DNA of 64,000 nt from positions 2,367,501-2,431,500 of the forward strand of contig NZ_CP018194.1 in the NCBI RefSeq assembly GCF_001889545.1, in the 5' to 3' direction. This document shows, piece after piece, positions 43,979-52,722 of this stretch (the first letter of the stretch is position 1; each line of letters opens with the position of its first letter). The translations under genes were made by a program, and so were the position numbers. Source of the DNA: Granulibacter bethesdensis. Lineage in GTDB: Bacteria; Pseudomonadota; Alphaproteobacteria; Acetobacterales; Acetobacteraceae. The notes under the pieces are model-generated. The model saw nothing but the letters and a program-made list of their open reading frames with translations, did not search any database and was not told where the DNA came from.

Positions 43979-44935
43979 TTGAAAAGAGTTGCCTGTTTCA
44001 AAGCTGGAGCAACCGCTATTTCATCCGTGTCTGAAATCGAGCCGATCATCGATCTGCAAAAGGAACTGGAAAACGCCGGTGTGCGGGAGGTGCTGGAAGC
44101 ACTCGATCAGGAAATGATCGGCCTGGCACCAGTGAAAAGTCGCCTGCGGGAAATCTGCGCCCTGCTGCTGGTCGATAATGTCCGTCGCCGTCATGGGCTG
44201 ATGAGCGAAGCGCCGAGCCTGAACATGGCGTTCACCGGCAATCCCGGCACCGGCAAGACCACTGTCGCCGCCCGAATGGCGGGGGTGCTGTATCGTCTGG
44301 GTTTCACCAGCCGCGATCGCCTGGTCAGTGTGACGCCGGATGATCTGCTGTCAGACACGATCGGCCAGACCGCCCAGAGAACCAAGGATGCCATCACCCG
44401 CGCAGCCGGCGGCGTGCTGCTGATCGATCAGGCGCATTTCCTGTTGCGGGGTGATAACGGTTTCGGCCAGGAAGCGCTGGAAATCCTGTTACAGGTGATG
44501 GAGCGCCCGGAAGCCGAGGTGGTGTTCATCCTGACCGGATACACCAGAGAAATGCAGCTTCTGTATTCCAGCATGGCGGGCATCCGCAGCCGTATCGCCC
44601 ATCATATCGAATTCCCCGATTACGATGAGGAAGAATTACTGGACATCGCCGAAGCAATGCTGATGCGCCAGAATTACCGTTTCAGCGACAGCGGACGGGA
44701 GGCCATGATCCGCTTCATCGCTCAACGACGCACAGAACCGTTCTTCGGCAACGGCCGCACCATCCGTAACGCGCTGGATATCGCCCGTCTGCGGCAGGCC
44801 AACCGTCTGGTTGCCATTGGCGGGCAGGTTACTCCCGCCCAGCTTCAGACCCTTGAAGCCCCGGACGTGCTGGGGGAACGGCTGTTTGCCCATCCCGCGC
44901 CTTCCTCCCTCTCCGGTTCTGATAACCGGGCCTGA
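43979..44935 (+). CDS. cbbX: CbbX-type AAA+ RuBisCO activase
   Basis: A 318-residue AAA+ ATPase of the CbbX group, which remodels inhibited red-type RuBis[32 protein letters not shown], Walker [24 protein letters not shown], Walker [14 protein letters not shown] and the arginine region [15 protein letters not shown] are present. Note Walker B reads LLIDQAH rather than the usual LLIDEAY, so the catalytic glutamate position holds Gln. The start is uncertain: GTG at 43979 or at 44027. RuBisCO is absent here, so the partner must lie elsewhere or be lost. Confidence 0.9.
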   Translation: MKRVACFKAGATAISSVSEIEPIIDLQKELENAGVREVLEALDQEMIGLAPVKSRLREICALLLVDNVRRRHGLMSEAPSLNMAFTGNPGTGKTTVAARMAGVLYRLGFTSRDRLVSVTPDDLLSDTIGQTAQRTKDAITRAAGGVLLIDQAHFLLRGDNGFGQEALEILLQVMERPEAEVVFILTGYTREMQLLYSSMAGIRSRIAHHIEFPDYDEEELLDIAEAMLMRQNYRFSDSGREAMIRFIAQRRTEPFFGNGRTIRNALDIARLRQANRLVAIGGQVTPAQLQTLEAPDVLGERLFAHPAPSSLSGSDNRA

Positions 44936-44967
44936 GAACGCTTCCCTTCCTTCCAGCCGCCGGACCC

Positions 44968-45648
44968 ATGACCATGACGACCACTTCTTCCGAGATCATC
45001 ATCGCCCCCTCGATCCTGTCCGCCGATTTCGCCCGGCTTGGGGCGGAGGTGAGCGATGTCATCGATGCAGGTGCTGACTGGATTCATGTGGATGTGATGG
45101 ACGGGCATTTTGTACCGAACATCACGATCGGCCCCGCGGTGGTCCAGGCATTGCGGCCACTGACTGATCGCGTGCTGGATACACATCTGATGATCGCCCC
45201 CGCCGATCCGTATCTGGAGGCGTTTGCCAAGGCAGGCTCCGACATTATCACCATCCATGCCGAAGCCGGTCCGCATGTGGATCGTTCGCTGGCGCATATC
45301 CGCCAGCTCGGCAAGCAGGCCGGGGTTGCGATCTGCCCCGGCACACCGGAAAGCGCCATTGAATACGTGCTGGACCGGTTGGACCTGATTCTGGTGATGA
45401 CAGTCGAACCTGGCTTCGGGGGACAGAGCTTCATCCCGGCCATGGTCGAGAAAATCCGCCGCGTCCGCGCCATGATCGGCCACCGCCCGATCCGGCTGGA
45501 GGTTGATGGCGGCATCACCCCCGATACGATCCGCGCCTGTGTGGAGGCCGGGGCCGACACTTTTGTCGCCGGATCGGCGGTGTTCAAGGGCAACCGCGAC
45601 GCTTATGCCAGCGCCATCACCGCCTTACGGGCCAACGCACGCGGCTGA
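44968..45648 (+). CDS. rpe: Ribulose-phosphate 3-epimerase
   Basis: A 226-residue TIM-barrel epimerase interconverting ribulose and xylulose 5-phosphate. [50 protein letters not shown] and [11 protein letters not shown] carry the metal and phosphate sites. Thirty-two bases after cbbX, it serves the same pentose phosphate pool as PRK. It faces dnaQ with an 11-bp gap. Confidence 0.96.
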   Translation: MTMTTTSSEIIIAPSILSADFARLGAEVSDVIDAGADWIHVDVMDGHFVPNITIGPAVVQALRPLTDRVLDTHLMIAPADPYLEAFAKAGSDIITIHAEAGPHVDRSLAHIRQLGKQAGVAICPGTPESAIEYVLDRLDLILVMTVEPGFGGQSFIPAMVEKIRRVRAMIGHRPIRLEVDGGITPDTIRACVEAGADTFVAGSAVFKGNRDAYASAITALRANARG

Positions 45649-45659
45649 TCCACGCAGCG

Positions 45660-46337
45660 TTACTCCATCCGCCAGACCGGGTCTTTCAGCCGGTCGATAA
45701 AGGCTTCATGGGCCGCCAGCGTTGCCTCATCCGGTATAATCGGACGCGGCACACGACTGGCGGAATGCTCATACTCCGCAACGGCTGCCGCACGCTCGGC
45801 CTCCGTCAGCCCCAGCCCGCGCTGACGGCCTCCGGTCAGCTCTATATAGACCTCCGCCAGTAGCTTGCAGTCGAGCAGCGCGTTATGGGTGGTGCGCTGG
45901 GACAGGTCGATGCTGAAGCGGCGGCAGAGCGCATCCAGACTGTTCGGCATGCCCGGAAAACGGGCTTTTGCCATGACCAGCGTATCGATCATCCGGGCAG
46001 GATCGAGCTTCGGCTTCCCCAGCCGCGCAAATTCGGCGTTCAGAAAGTTGAAGTCGAACGGCGCATTATGCGCAATCAACGGATCATGGCCGAAAAAAGC
46101 CAGCAGATCCTCCACGATATCAGCGAACAGAGGCTTTCCCCGCAGCATCTCGGCCGTAAAGCCATGCACCCGCGTCGCTTCCTCCGGCACGTCACGGCAC
46201 GGATCAATCAAGGTATGAAAGGTGTTACCGGTCGGCAGATCATTGAACAGTTCCAGCGCGGCGATTTCCAGGATGCGATCCCCGGTGAGGGGGTCGAAGC
46301 CGGTTGTCTCCGTATCGAACAGAACGGACCGGCTCAT
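45660..46337 (-). CDS. dnaQ: DNA polymerase III epsilon subunit (proofreading exonuclease)
   Basis: A 225-residue DEDDh 3'-5' exonuclease. Exo I is LFDTETTGFDPLTGDRILEIAALEL, Exo II IAHNAPFDFNFLNAEF and Exo III HNALLDCKLLAEVYIELTGG. It has the short C-terminal tail that binds the polymerase alpha subunit. It is the last gene of aroE-coaE-dnaQ, an arrangement common in alphaproteobacteria. Confidence 0.95.
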   Translation of the reverse strand: MSRSVLFDTETTGFDPLTGDRILEIAALELFNDLPTGNTFHTLIDPCRDVPEEATRVHGFTAEMLRGKPLFADIVEDLLAFFGHDPLIAHNAPFDFNFLNAEFARLGKPKLDPARMIDTLVMAKARFPGMPNSLDALCRRFSIDLSQRTTHNALLDCKLLAEVYIELTGGRQRGLGLTEAERAAAVAEYEHSASRVPRPIIPDEATLAAHEAFIDRLKDPVWRME

Positions 46338-46349
46338 GTCCTGTTTCCT

Positions 46350-46973
46350 TCAATCATGGGCTTTCATCTTTCTCAGGACAGACAACAATTGGCGGCGGGT
46401 TTCATGGCGGTTCAGCCCGGTGCGGATGATGTGATCGGCGCGGCGGCGACGCTCCTGATCCGGCATCTGACGCCGCAGCAAGGCGCGTACCTCCTCCGCA
46501 CTCATGGCACGCCGCGCCCGGATACGGGCAATCTGCACAGGGGGCGGCGCTGTGACCACGATCACCGCATCACATAGCCGATCCCATCCGGCCTCGAACA
46601 GCAGGGGCACATCCAGCACCACTGCCCGTTTCTGCCGCCGCCGAGCCTGATGCAGAAAACGCTGCGCCTGTTTCCTCAGCAGCGGATGCATGATCGCTTC
46701 CAATACTGAAAGCGCATCCGGAGATGCCGAAACGATCCGCCGCAAGGCGGGCCGGTCCAGCACCAACCGCGCATGACCGGTGGCGCTATCCTGCCGCACT
46801 GCCTGAGGAAACCGGGCGGCAATCGCTGGCAGGGCGGCCCCTCCCGGTGCCTGAAGCCGATGCACGGCGGCATCGGCATCGAAAACCGGCATTCCCATAC
46901 GGCGCATCATATGGGCAACGGTCGATTTCCCGGCCCCCATGCCGCCCGTCAGTCCGATCACCCTCATTTCCAT
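46350..46973 (-). CDS. coaE: Dephospho-CoA kinase
   Basis: A 207-residue kinase for the last step of coenzyme A synthesis. The P-loop is VIGLTGGMGAGKSTVAHMM, followed by FDADAAVHRL, LVLDRPALRRIVSA and AVVLDVPLLFEAGWDRLCDAVIVV. The ATG at 46973 or one two codons later (46967) is the start; upstream frame belongs to aroE's opposite phase and is rejected. It sits 40 bp after aroE and 12 bp before dnaQ. Confidence 0.94.
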   Translation of the reverse strand: MEMRVIGLTGGMGAGKSTVAHMMRRMGMPVFDADAAVHRLQAPGGAALPAIAARFPQAVRQDSATGHARLVLDRPALRRIVSASPDALSVLEAIMHPLLRKQAQRFLHQARRRQKRAVVLDVPLLFEAGWDRLCDAVIVVTAPPPVQIARIRARRAMSAEEVRALLRRQMPDQERRRRADHIIRTGLNRHETRRQLLSVLRKMKAHD

Positions 46974-47013
46974 TGGGCATGTCCATTGGCATGCCAACGG
47001 GCTCCTCACCAGC

Positions 47014-47868
47014 CTAGCCGGCCAGTACCGCCGTGCGGAGCGCATCATCGACCTCCGGTTCCACGCCGAACCAGGACCGGAAACCCGGCCTCGCCTGATG
47101 CAGCAGCATGCCCAGCCCCTCAGCGACAGGCAATCCACGCAAACGGGCCGCATGCAGCAAGGGCGTTTCCAGCGGCGTATAAACGATGTCCGCCACGGCC
47201 AGCCCGTCCGGTGCGCGTGACAGATCGATCTCCAGCGCCGGATGCCCATCCATACCCGCCGCGGTGGTATTCACCACCAGCGTATATTCCTTCAGCACAT
47301 CCTGCCGCCGGGACCACGGCACGGCAGACGTATTGGGCAGCAACGCCGCCAGTTCTGCGGCCGCCTCATCACGGCGAGCACAGAGTGCCACCGGCACCAA
47401 TGCACTCAGAGCCGCAGCAATGCCACGTGCCGCCCCCCCGGCACCGAACAGCAGGGCAGGCCCGGCTGCGGGATCGATACCGTGATCAAACAGATTGGCG
47501 ACAAACCCGTACCCGTCCGTATTGCTGCCGATAATACGGTCATTTTCGAACACCAGCGTATTGACCGCACCAGCCAGGCGCGCCTGATCCTCTACCTCAT
47601 CACACAGGGCAAGCGCCGCCTGCTTGTGAGGAATAGTGACATTGGCCCCACGAAAACCACAGGCGACCAGCCCCCGCACCGCGGTTTCAAACCGCTCCGG
47701 CGCCACGGCCAGCGGTACATAGGCTCCGTCAATGCGATAGCGCGCCAGCCAGTGCCCATGAAGTTTCGGAGACCGGCTGTGCCGGACCGGCCAGCCGATC
47801 ACACCGGCCAGACGGGCTGATCCGCTCAGGCCAAAGCAGGGAGAGGCAGAAACGATCGAGGATGTCAT
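47014..47868 (-). CDS. aroE: Shikimate dehydrogenase
   Basis: A 284-residue NADP-dependent enzyme of the shikimate pathway. GVIGWPVRHSRSPKLHG is the shikimate site, NVTIPHKQAAL carries the catalytic lysine, and LLFGAGGAARGIAAAL is the nucleotide loop. VNTTAAGMDGHPALEIDL is typical of the family. The start could also be a codon at 47892. First of the aroE-coaE-dnaQ run. Confidence 0.95.
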   Translation of the reverse strand: MTSSIVSASPCFGLSGSARLAGVIGWPVRHSRSPKLHGHWLARYRIDGAYVPLAVAPERFETAVRGLVACGFRGANVTIPHKQAALALCDEVEDQARLAGAVNTLVFENDRIIGSNTDGYGFVANLFDHGIDPAAGPALLFGAGGAARGIAAALSALVPVALCARRDEAAAELAALLPNTSAVPWSRRQDVLKEYTLVVNTTAAGMDGHPALEIDLSRAPDGLAVADIVYTPLETPLLHAARLRGLPVAEGLGMLLHQARPGFRSWFGVEPEVDDALRTAVLAG

Positions 47869-47898
47869 TCTGTCAGAAACCACGCCTGCCAACCGCTT

Positions 47899-49170
47899 TC
47901 AAGCGACAGGTTTTGCAGCGGCCTGCGCATTCTTCCCGACCGGCTTTCCGGTTTCCGGCATGCCGAACCGCACCAGTGCCGCACCGGCAGCCCCCGCCAG
48001 CGACAGCACCAGAAAAGCCGCCGACAAGCCAAAACGGTCCGAGACGGCGCCAGCCATCGTGGTGCTGATCGTAGCACCGATTCCTCCGGCCAGCCCGACC
48101 ATTCCGACACTCAGATTGAACCGTCCCGAACCATAGGTGATGTCCGCTACAATCAACGGCATCAGCACACCGAACACCGCGGCGCTCACCCCATCCAGCA
48201 TCTGAAGCGGCACGATAAACCAGTCATTGCTGATCCCGGCAAAAAGCAGGGCCCGTATGGGCAGCGCCAGAAATCCGATCAGCAGCACCGCCCGACGACC
48301 AACCCGATCTGCCGCCCGGCCAACCCAGGGCGAGAACAGCGCCACCACGATCTGTGGCACCACAATACAGGCGGCAATAATCATGCTGGCATCAGGGCCG
48401 TTGCGCTCGGTAGCGGAACCGCCAACCAGCGGCAACAAGGCCGCATTGGAAAGCTGAAACAAGGCAGAGCATGCCGCAAAAATCAGCAGCCGCCGGTCGG
48501 TGAACACAACGCGCAGCGGCACACCACGTGTCTTTTCGGTGGCCTGCACCCCTTCCGCACGCTCCCGGGCAGGACGGATCATCGACAGGGAGAGCAAGGC
48601 AGGCAGGGTCAGCAACGCCGTCAGGATAAACACCGCGCGATTGGAGATGTAGGTACCGATCAACCCCATCGCCCCGGCCGCCAGCCCGTTACCGATCGAC
48701 CCCCAGCGGGCGTTGCGCCCGAACCGCTCGCCGATTCGCGATGCAGGCACCATCGCCAGTGACATTGCCGCAATCGCAGGCACCAGCATGCAGGTGGCAA
48801 AACCATGCAGCAACTCGGCCAGCATGATCGGCAGGCGTCCGGGAAAAAACGCGAACAGAAGGGCGCAAAAGGTCATCGCGATGGTCGGCAGGAAGGCAGC
48901 CAGCCGTTTCTGCGGCATGGCATCCACCGCCCATCCCCCCGGCAGCTGGCTGAGCATCGAGGCAAATGTACCGACACTCAATGCCAGCCCGATATCAGTC
49001 TGGGTCCAGCGATGCGACGCCAGATACACCGCAATGAACGGCCCGAACCCGGTCTGGAGATTGGCCACGAAAAAAACAAACAGATCCAGGCCGATCCGGC
49101 TGCGCCGATCTGCCGGAGACGATGCCCCGGCAGCCTCCCCATCATCAGAGATATGCTGAAAAACCGTCAC
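47899..49170 (-). CDS. MFS transporter (paralogue of the gene at 51.3-52.7 kb)
   Basis: A 423-residue twelve-helix major facilitator. It begins LFVFFVANLQTGFGPFIAVYLASHRWTQTDIGLALSVGTFASMLSQLPGG in pieces and has the motif A loop GRAADRVGRRAVLL. Its end, GSGRFNLSVGMVGLAGGIGATIS, closely parallels that of the MFS gene 3.4 kb to the right. Substrate unknown. It lies 20 bp after a PRC-barrel gene. Confidence 0.87.
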   Translation of the reverse strand: MTVFQHISDDGEAAGASSPADRRSRIGLDLFVFFVANLQTGFGPFIAVYLASHRWTQTDIGLALSVGTFASMLSQLPGGWAVDAMPQKRLAAFLPTIAMTFCALLFAFFPGRLPIMLAELLHGFATCMLVPAIAAMSLAMVPASRIGERFGRNARWGSIGNGLAAGAMGLIGTYISNRAVFILTALLTLPALLSLSMIRPARERAEGVQATEKTRGVPLRVVFTDRRLLIFAACSALFQLSNAALLPLVGGSATERNGPDASMIIAACIVVPQIVVALFSPWVGRAADRVGRRAVLLIGFLALPIRALLFAGISNDWFIVPLQMLDGVSAAVFGVLMPLIVADITYGSGRFNLSVGMVGLAGGIGATISTTMAGAVSDRFGLSAAFLVLSLAGAAGAALVRFGMPETGKPVGKNAQAAAKPVA

Positions 49171-49190
49171 AAGATGCTGCTCTGGATCGT

Positions 49191-49937
49191 TCAGGGATGG
49201 CCAGCCGCATCACCCGCCGCAGGCGGTGCAGAAGAAGAAGCGGGCGGAGATGCAGACGACGCTGGCGGTGGCTGGCCGGACTGATCAGAGCTGCGCCCAT
49301 TCTGGTCGGGTGCAGATGAATCACCCGGTCCATCCGGATGATCTTTCTGTGCAGCAGGCGGTACGGTTTCACTGGGCGTCAGCACCGCACCCCCTTCACC
49401 ATCCTTGTATTCCGGGGCAGATTTCAGCTCATCCGTCGTCATCTTCAGCACAATGCTGCGCTGCGGATTGTCCGGTGCAAAGGCAAGCTGCTTCCACTCA
49501 ATAGCAATCCGCCGGTCTCCCACCCCCAGAAATCCGCCGACATCAATCAGCGCCGCGACAGGCACGCCTTTCGCATCGACAATCACATCCGCCATACGGC
49601 CAATGCTTTTGCCATCCGTGTCATGCACCTCCTGCCCCAGTACGCCCTGCGCCACTTTCGAGGATACATGACGGGTCGGCGCTTTCGGCATGACAATGGC
49701 CTCCGGCGCAGTGGGCTCCGGCTCCAGGGGAGATAACGCCAACCCCTTCGGCAGCTCGGGCTGAGGGTCGGGATGCGGCCACGGGACAGAGGGTGAATCA
49801 GCCTGACCTGAACTCGGCTGAGGCATGGCAGCGGGGGTGGGGGGGGATGCCGCATCCTGCGTCGTCTCCCCCCTGACCGGGGCGGCCTGCCACAGCAGCA
49901 CCATCACCCCCATGATCGCAGCATTCAGACCTTTCAT
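49191..49937 (-). CDS. Exported PRC-barrel domain protein
   Basis: A 248-residue protein with an N-terminal signal (LNAAIMGVMVLLWQAAPVRGE), a proline-rich linker, one PRC-barrel (about 93-170: LGQEVHDTDGKSIGRMADVIVDAKGVPVAALIDVGGFLGVGDRRIAIEW in pieces) and a Pro/Ser/Ala-rich disordered tail. PRC-barrels appear in RimM and photosystem proteins and mediate binding. In exported alphaproteobacterial proteins the role is unknown. Confidence 0.82.
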   Translation of the reverse strand: MKGLNAAIMGVMVLLWQAAPVRGETTQDAASPPTPAAMPQPSSGQADSPSVPWPHPDPQPELPKGLALSPLEPEPTAPEAIVMPKAPTRHVSSKVAQGVLGQEVHDTDGKSIGRMADVIVDAKGVPVAALIDVGGFLGVGDRRIAIEWKQLAFAPDNPQRSIVLKMTTDELKSAPEYKDGEGGAVLTPSETVPPAAQKDHPDGPGDSSAPDQNGRSSDQSGQPPPASSASPPASSSAPPAAGDAAGHP

Positions 49938-50071
49938 CCTGCCCTCGGACTACCTCATTGACGATACCAGGCTGTGCGCCTCGCCGGTCGCTTTTGTCTG
50001 TTGAAGCAGGGTCTGGCCCGGATCGCAAATCCAGCTCCCCTATTATCAGCATGGGCCATCGCCCCAAGGCG

Positions 50072-51328
50072 CTATCCGAGTGCCAGACGTAAGCCAAGCG
50101 CCACCAACAGCATCGCGGGCATCACCACCAGCCCCACCCGCAGAAAAGCACCAAACGTGACTTCCTCCCCCTCACGCCGGATCGCATTCAGCCAGAGCAG
50201 ACTGGCCAGGGAACCGGTGATCGCCAGACTCGGTCCAAGATCACCCCCGATCAGCAACGCATCGGAGATCAGTTGGGGCGGCTGAGCCTGCAATGCCGCC
50301 GTACCAGCGATCAGTCCGGCAGGCAGATTGTTGGTGGCATTGCAGATCAGGGCCAGCACCACCCCCGAGATCATCGCCGTTACCGGTGTATTCGCGTGGG
50401 CTCCACGACTCAGCAGATCGGCAATCGCTGCAACGGCCCCGATATGACTCAAGGCCTGCACCAGCACAAACAGCCCGGCGACCAGGAGAATGGCACTCCA
50501 CGAAACATGCCTGAGGAAAGACAACGGCGAGGTACCGGTGATGGCAGACACCAGACCCATGCTCGCAAATCCAGCGATCAGGGTCGGCAGCCCCAGCGGC
50601 AGATCAAGTGCCGAGACCGTCACCAGCCCGAAAGCCGTCAGGATCAGGGCGCATAAAGCTGTCCGTCCACCGGTCGATAAAGGCTCCTGCGGGACATTGC
50701 TTTCACTTTCGGCCTCGGCCAGCGTACGGCGGAAAATAATATATAATCCACCATATCCTGCCAGCACGGCCCCCAGCGCGGGCAGACCAAAAGAGGCCAG
50801 CCAGACCGACAAAAACGGCATCGCGCCATTGAAAAACACCAGATTGGCCGGATTGGAAATCGGCAGCACGAAACTGGCCGCATTGGCCACCGTGACACAG
50901 CAGAACAGCAGAGGCAGCGGTCTGGCGCCCGCCCGCTTTGCCACTGCATAGACGGCAGGAGTCATCACCACCGCTGTCGCATCGTTGGAGAGAAAAGTCG
51001 TCACGATCACACCGGCCACATACACCAGCGCAAACAATCTGACGGGTGATCCACGGGCATGATTGACGGCGTTAACAGCGATCCAGTCGAACACCCCTTC
51101 CCGCCGCGCCACCTCTGACAGCAGCATCATACCGATCAGAAACCCGTAAACATCCGCGCCCCTGATGACACCCTTCCCCACCTCAGACAGTGGCAGCAGA
51201 CCCGTAACGGCAAGAATACATGCCCCCAGCGCGGCCCAGACCGCCTCCGGCAGGCGAAACGGTCGCACAACGATCCCTGCAGTCACGGCCACGCACAGGG
51301 CCAGCGTGGCCAAAACAGAACCGTTCAT
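50072..51328 (-). CDS. ArsB/NhaD-type permease (ion transporter superfamily)
   Basis: A 418-residue membrane protein with about eleven helices. VTTFLSNDATAVVMTPAVYA and LPISNPANLVFFNGAMP, and the C-terminal match LICNATNNLPAGLIAGTAAL with GGDLGPSLAITGSLASLLW, are the paired ArsB-like pore motifs. Arsenite, sodium/proton or carboxylate transport is possible; no ars genes are near. The ATG overlaps the MFS stop as TGATG, so the two are coupled. Confidence 0.85.
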   Translation of the reverse strand: MNGSVLATLALCVAVTAGIVVRPFRLPEAVWAALGACILAVTGLLPLSEVGKGVIRGADVYGFLIGMMLLSEVARREGVFDWIAVNAVNHARGSPVRLFALVYVAGVIVTTFLSNDATAVVMTPAVYAVAKRAGARPLPLLFCCVTVANAASFVLPISNPANLVFFNGAMPFLSVWLASFGLPALGAVLAGYGGLYIIFRRTLAEAESESNVPQEPLSTGGRTALCALILTAFGLVTVSALDLPLGLPTLIAGFASMGLVSAITGTSPLSFLRHVSWSAILLVAGLFVLVQALSHIGAVAAIADLLSRGAHANTPVTAMISGVVLALICNATNNLPAGLIAGTAALQAQPPQLISDALLIGGDLGPSLAITGSLASLLWLNAIRREGEEVTFGAFLRVGLVVMPAMLLVALGLRLALG

Positions 51329-52713
51329 CACAGGCGTCGGGTTTCAGGCATCAGCAGGGCATAGAGGACAAAGCCCAGCCCGGCGACTCCGGCCAGAGAG
51401 AAAAACGCAACCGAATAACCGGCTTTGACAATGATCAGGCCCGCGATACCAGCGCTCAGGGCAGCCCCAATGCCCTGAGCGGTCGCCACGGCCCCCTGGC
51501 TGATATTGAACCGCCCGGTTCCCTTCGTCAGATCCGCCACCACCACCGGGAACAAGGCCCCGAATATTCCGGCGCCGACTCCGTCCAGCAACTGCACCCC
51601 CAACAGCCACCACGGATTATCCGACAGCGGATACAGCATCCCGCGCAGCGCCAGAATACCGAATGCCAACAGGAAAATCGGGCGGGTGCCGATACGGTCA
51701 ACAGACCGCCCCACCAGCATCGCCACCGGCACCATCACCATCTGGGCTGCGACAATACAGGCTGCCGCCAGAGAGGTCGCCATATCTTTCCCGACCTCCC
51801 GCATCAGAAGCTGACTGACCGAGGTGAGCATGGCCGCATTGGCCAGATGGAACAAAAACACCAGCACGGCAAAAGTCATCAATCCTGGATGCTCCGCCAG
51901 AACCCGCCAGAGGCCGGGCGATGCCTCCTCCTTCGCCGCGGCCTCATCCATATCGCTGGCTTTCCCCCCTTGGACTTTCCCCCCCTGGGCTTTCCCCCCC
52001 TGGGCTTTCCCCCCCTGGGCTTTCCCCCCCTGGGCTTTCCCCCCTCTGGCCAGATCATTGTCGATATGCCGGTTATCAATTCTCAGCACCGTTACCAGCC
52101 CGGCAATGGCCAGAAGACCCATCAGCCAGAACACCACGACCGGGCCGTAATGCCACGCCAGCAGCCCGGCCACTGCCGCCGATACCGCATTCCCAAGATG
52201 ATTGAAGGACTCGTTGCGCCCGATCCGCCGCGCAAAACCGTCCGTTCCCACCAGACCCAGCGTCATCGCCGCAATAGCAGGCGCGAAAATCACCCCCGCG
52301 ACAGCGGCCACAGACTGGGTCAGCGTCACCAGCAGCAGGCCAGACATGCTGGGCAGCAACAAAGTGCTGAGCGTTACCAGCAAGATCGCTATAGCCAGAA
52401 GGCGGGGCTTATTCCGGCTGCGATCCACCAACGCACCGGCAGGGGTTTGTGCAACCAGCCCGACAAGCCCGCTGATGGTCAGCACCAGGCCGACACTGGA
52501 CTCATCCCAGCGCCCGTCCCTGCCCGAAGCCGACAACAAGTACACGGCAAGGTAAGGCCCCAGCCCATCCCGCACATCAGCCAGAAAAAAATTCAACCTG
52601 TCGAGCAGGGCAGATTCTCTCTGCTTCTGCCGGCTGTCAGACGGCGGCTGACCATCTGACAAGACCGTATCAACCACGATCGCCCCGCTCATTGGGCCCG
52701 TATCCGAAGGCAA
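51328..52713 (-). CDS. MFS transporter with in-frame GGKAQ repeat
   Basis: A 461-residue major facilitator. It begins LNFFLADVRDGLGPYLAVYLL and ends GTGRFNISQGAVATAQGIGAALSAG, parallel to the MFS at 47.9 kb. The central cytoplasmic loop between helices six and seven contains six pentapeptide units (four GGKAQ, then GGKVQ and GGKAS). This insertion lies in a loop where length change should be tolerated. It is coupled to the ArsB-type permease downstream. Confidence 0.87.
   Translation of the reverse strand: MPSDTGPMSGAIVVDTVLSDGQPPSDSRQKQRESALLDRLNFFLADVRDGLGPYLAVYLLSASGRDGRWDESSVGLVLTISGLVGLVAQTPAGALVDRSRNKPRLLAIAILLVTLSTLLLPSMSGLLLVTLTQSVAAVAGVIFAPAIAAMTLGLVGTDGFARRIGRNESFNHLGNAVSAAVAGLLAWHYGPVVVFWLMGLLAIAGLVTVLRIDNRHIDNDLARGGKAQGGKAQGGKAQGGKAQGGKVQGGKASDMDEAAAKEEASPGLWRVLAEHPGLMTFAVLVFLFHLANAAMLTSVSQLLMREVGKDMATSLAAACIVAAQMVMVPVAMLVGRSVDRIGTRPIFLLAFGILALRGMLYPLSDNPWWLLGVQLLDGVGAGIFGALFPVVVADLTKGTGRFNISQGAVATAQGIGAALSAGIAGLIIVKAGYSVAFFSLAGVAGLGFVLYALLMPETRRL
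51965..52048 (-). repeat. 15-bp tandem repeat encoding GGKAQ units
   Basis: On the plus strand about five and a half copies of a 15-bp unit, CTGGGCTTTCCCCCC, run head to tail with poly-C tracts of six to seven. Copies are almost identical, with one A for G variant at the left (TGGACTTT). Such units are prone to slipped-strand change in steps of five residues, with single-base slippage possible in the C tracts. Confidence 0.9.
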
Positions 52714-52722
52714 CCCACGCCC

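Noticed and set aside
46974-47249. N-terminal extension of coaE by 92 residues
   Set aside because: The extra sequence is Arg/Cys/Trp-rich out-of-frame aroE and precedes the normal CoaE start.
51965-52048. CRISPR array
   Set aside because: The repeat has no spacers; units are contiguous 15-mers in frame within a gene.
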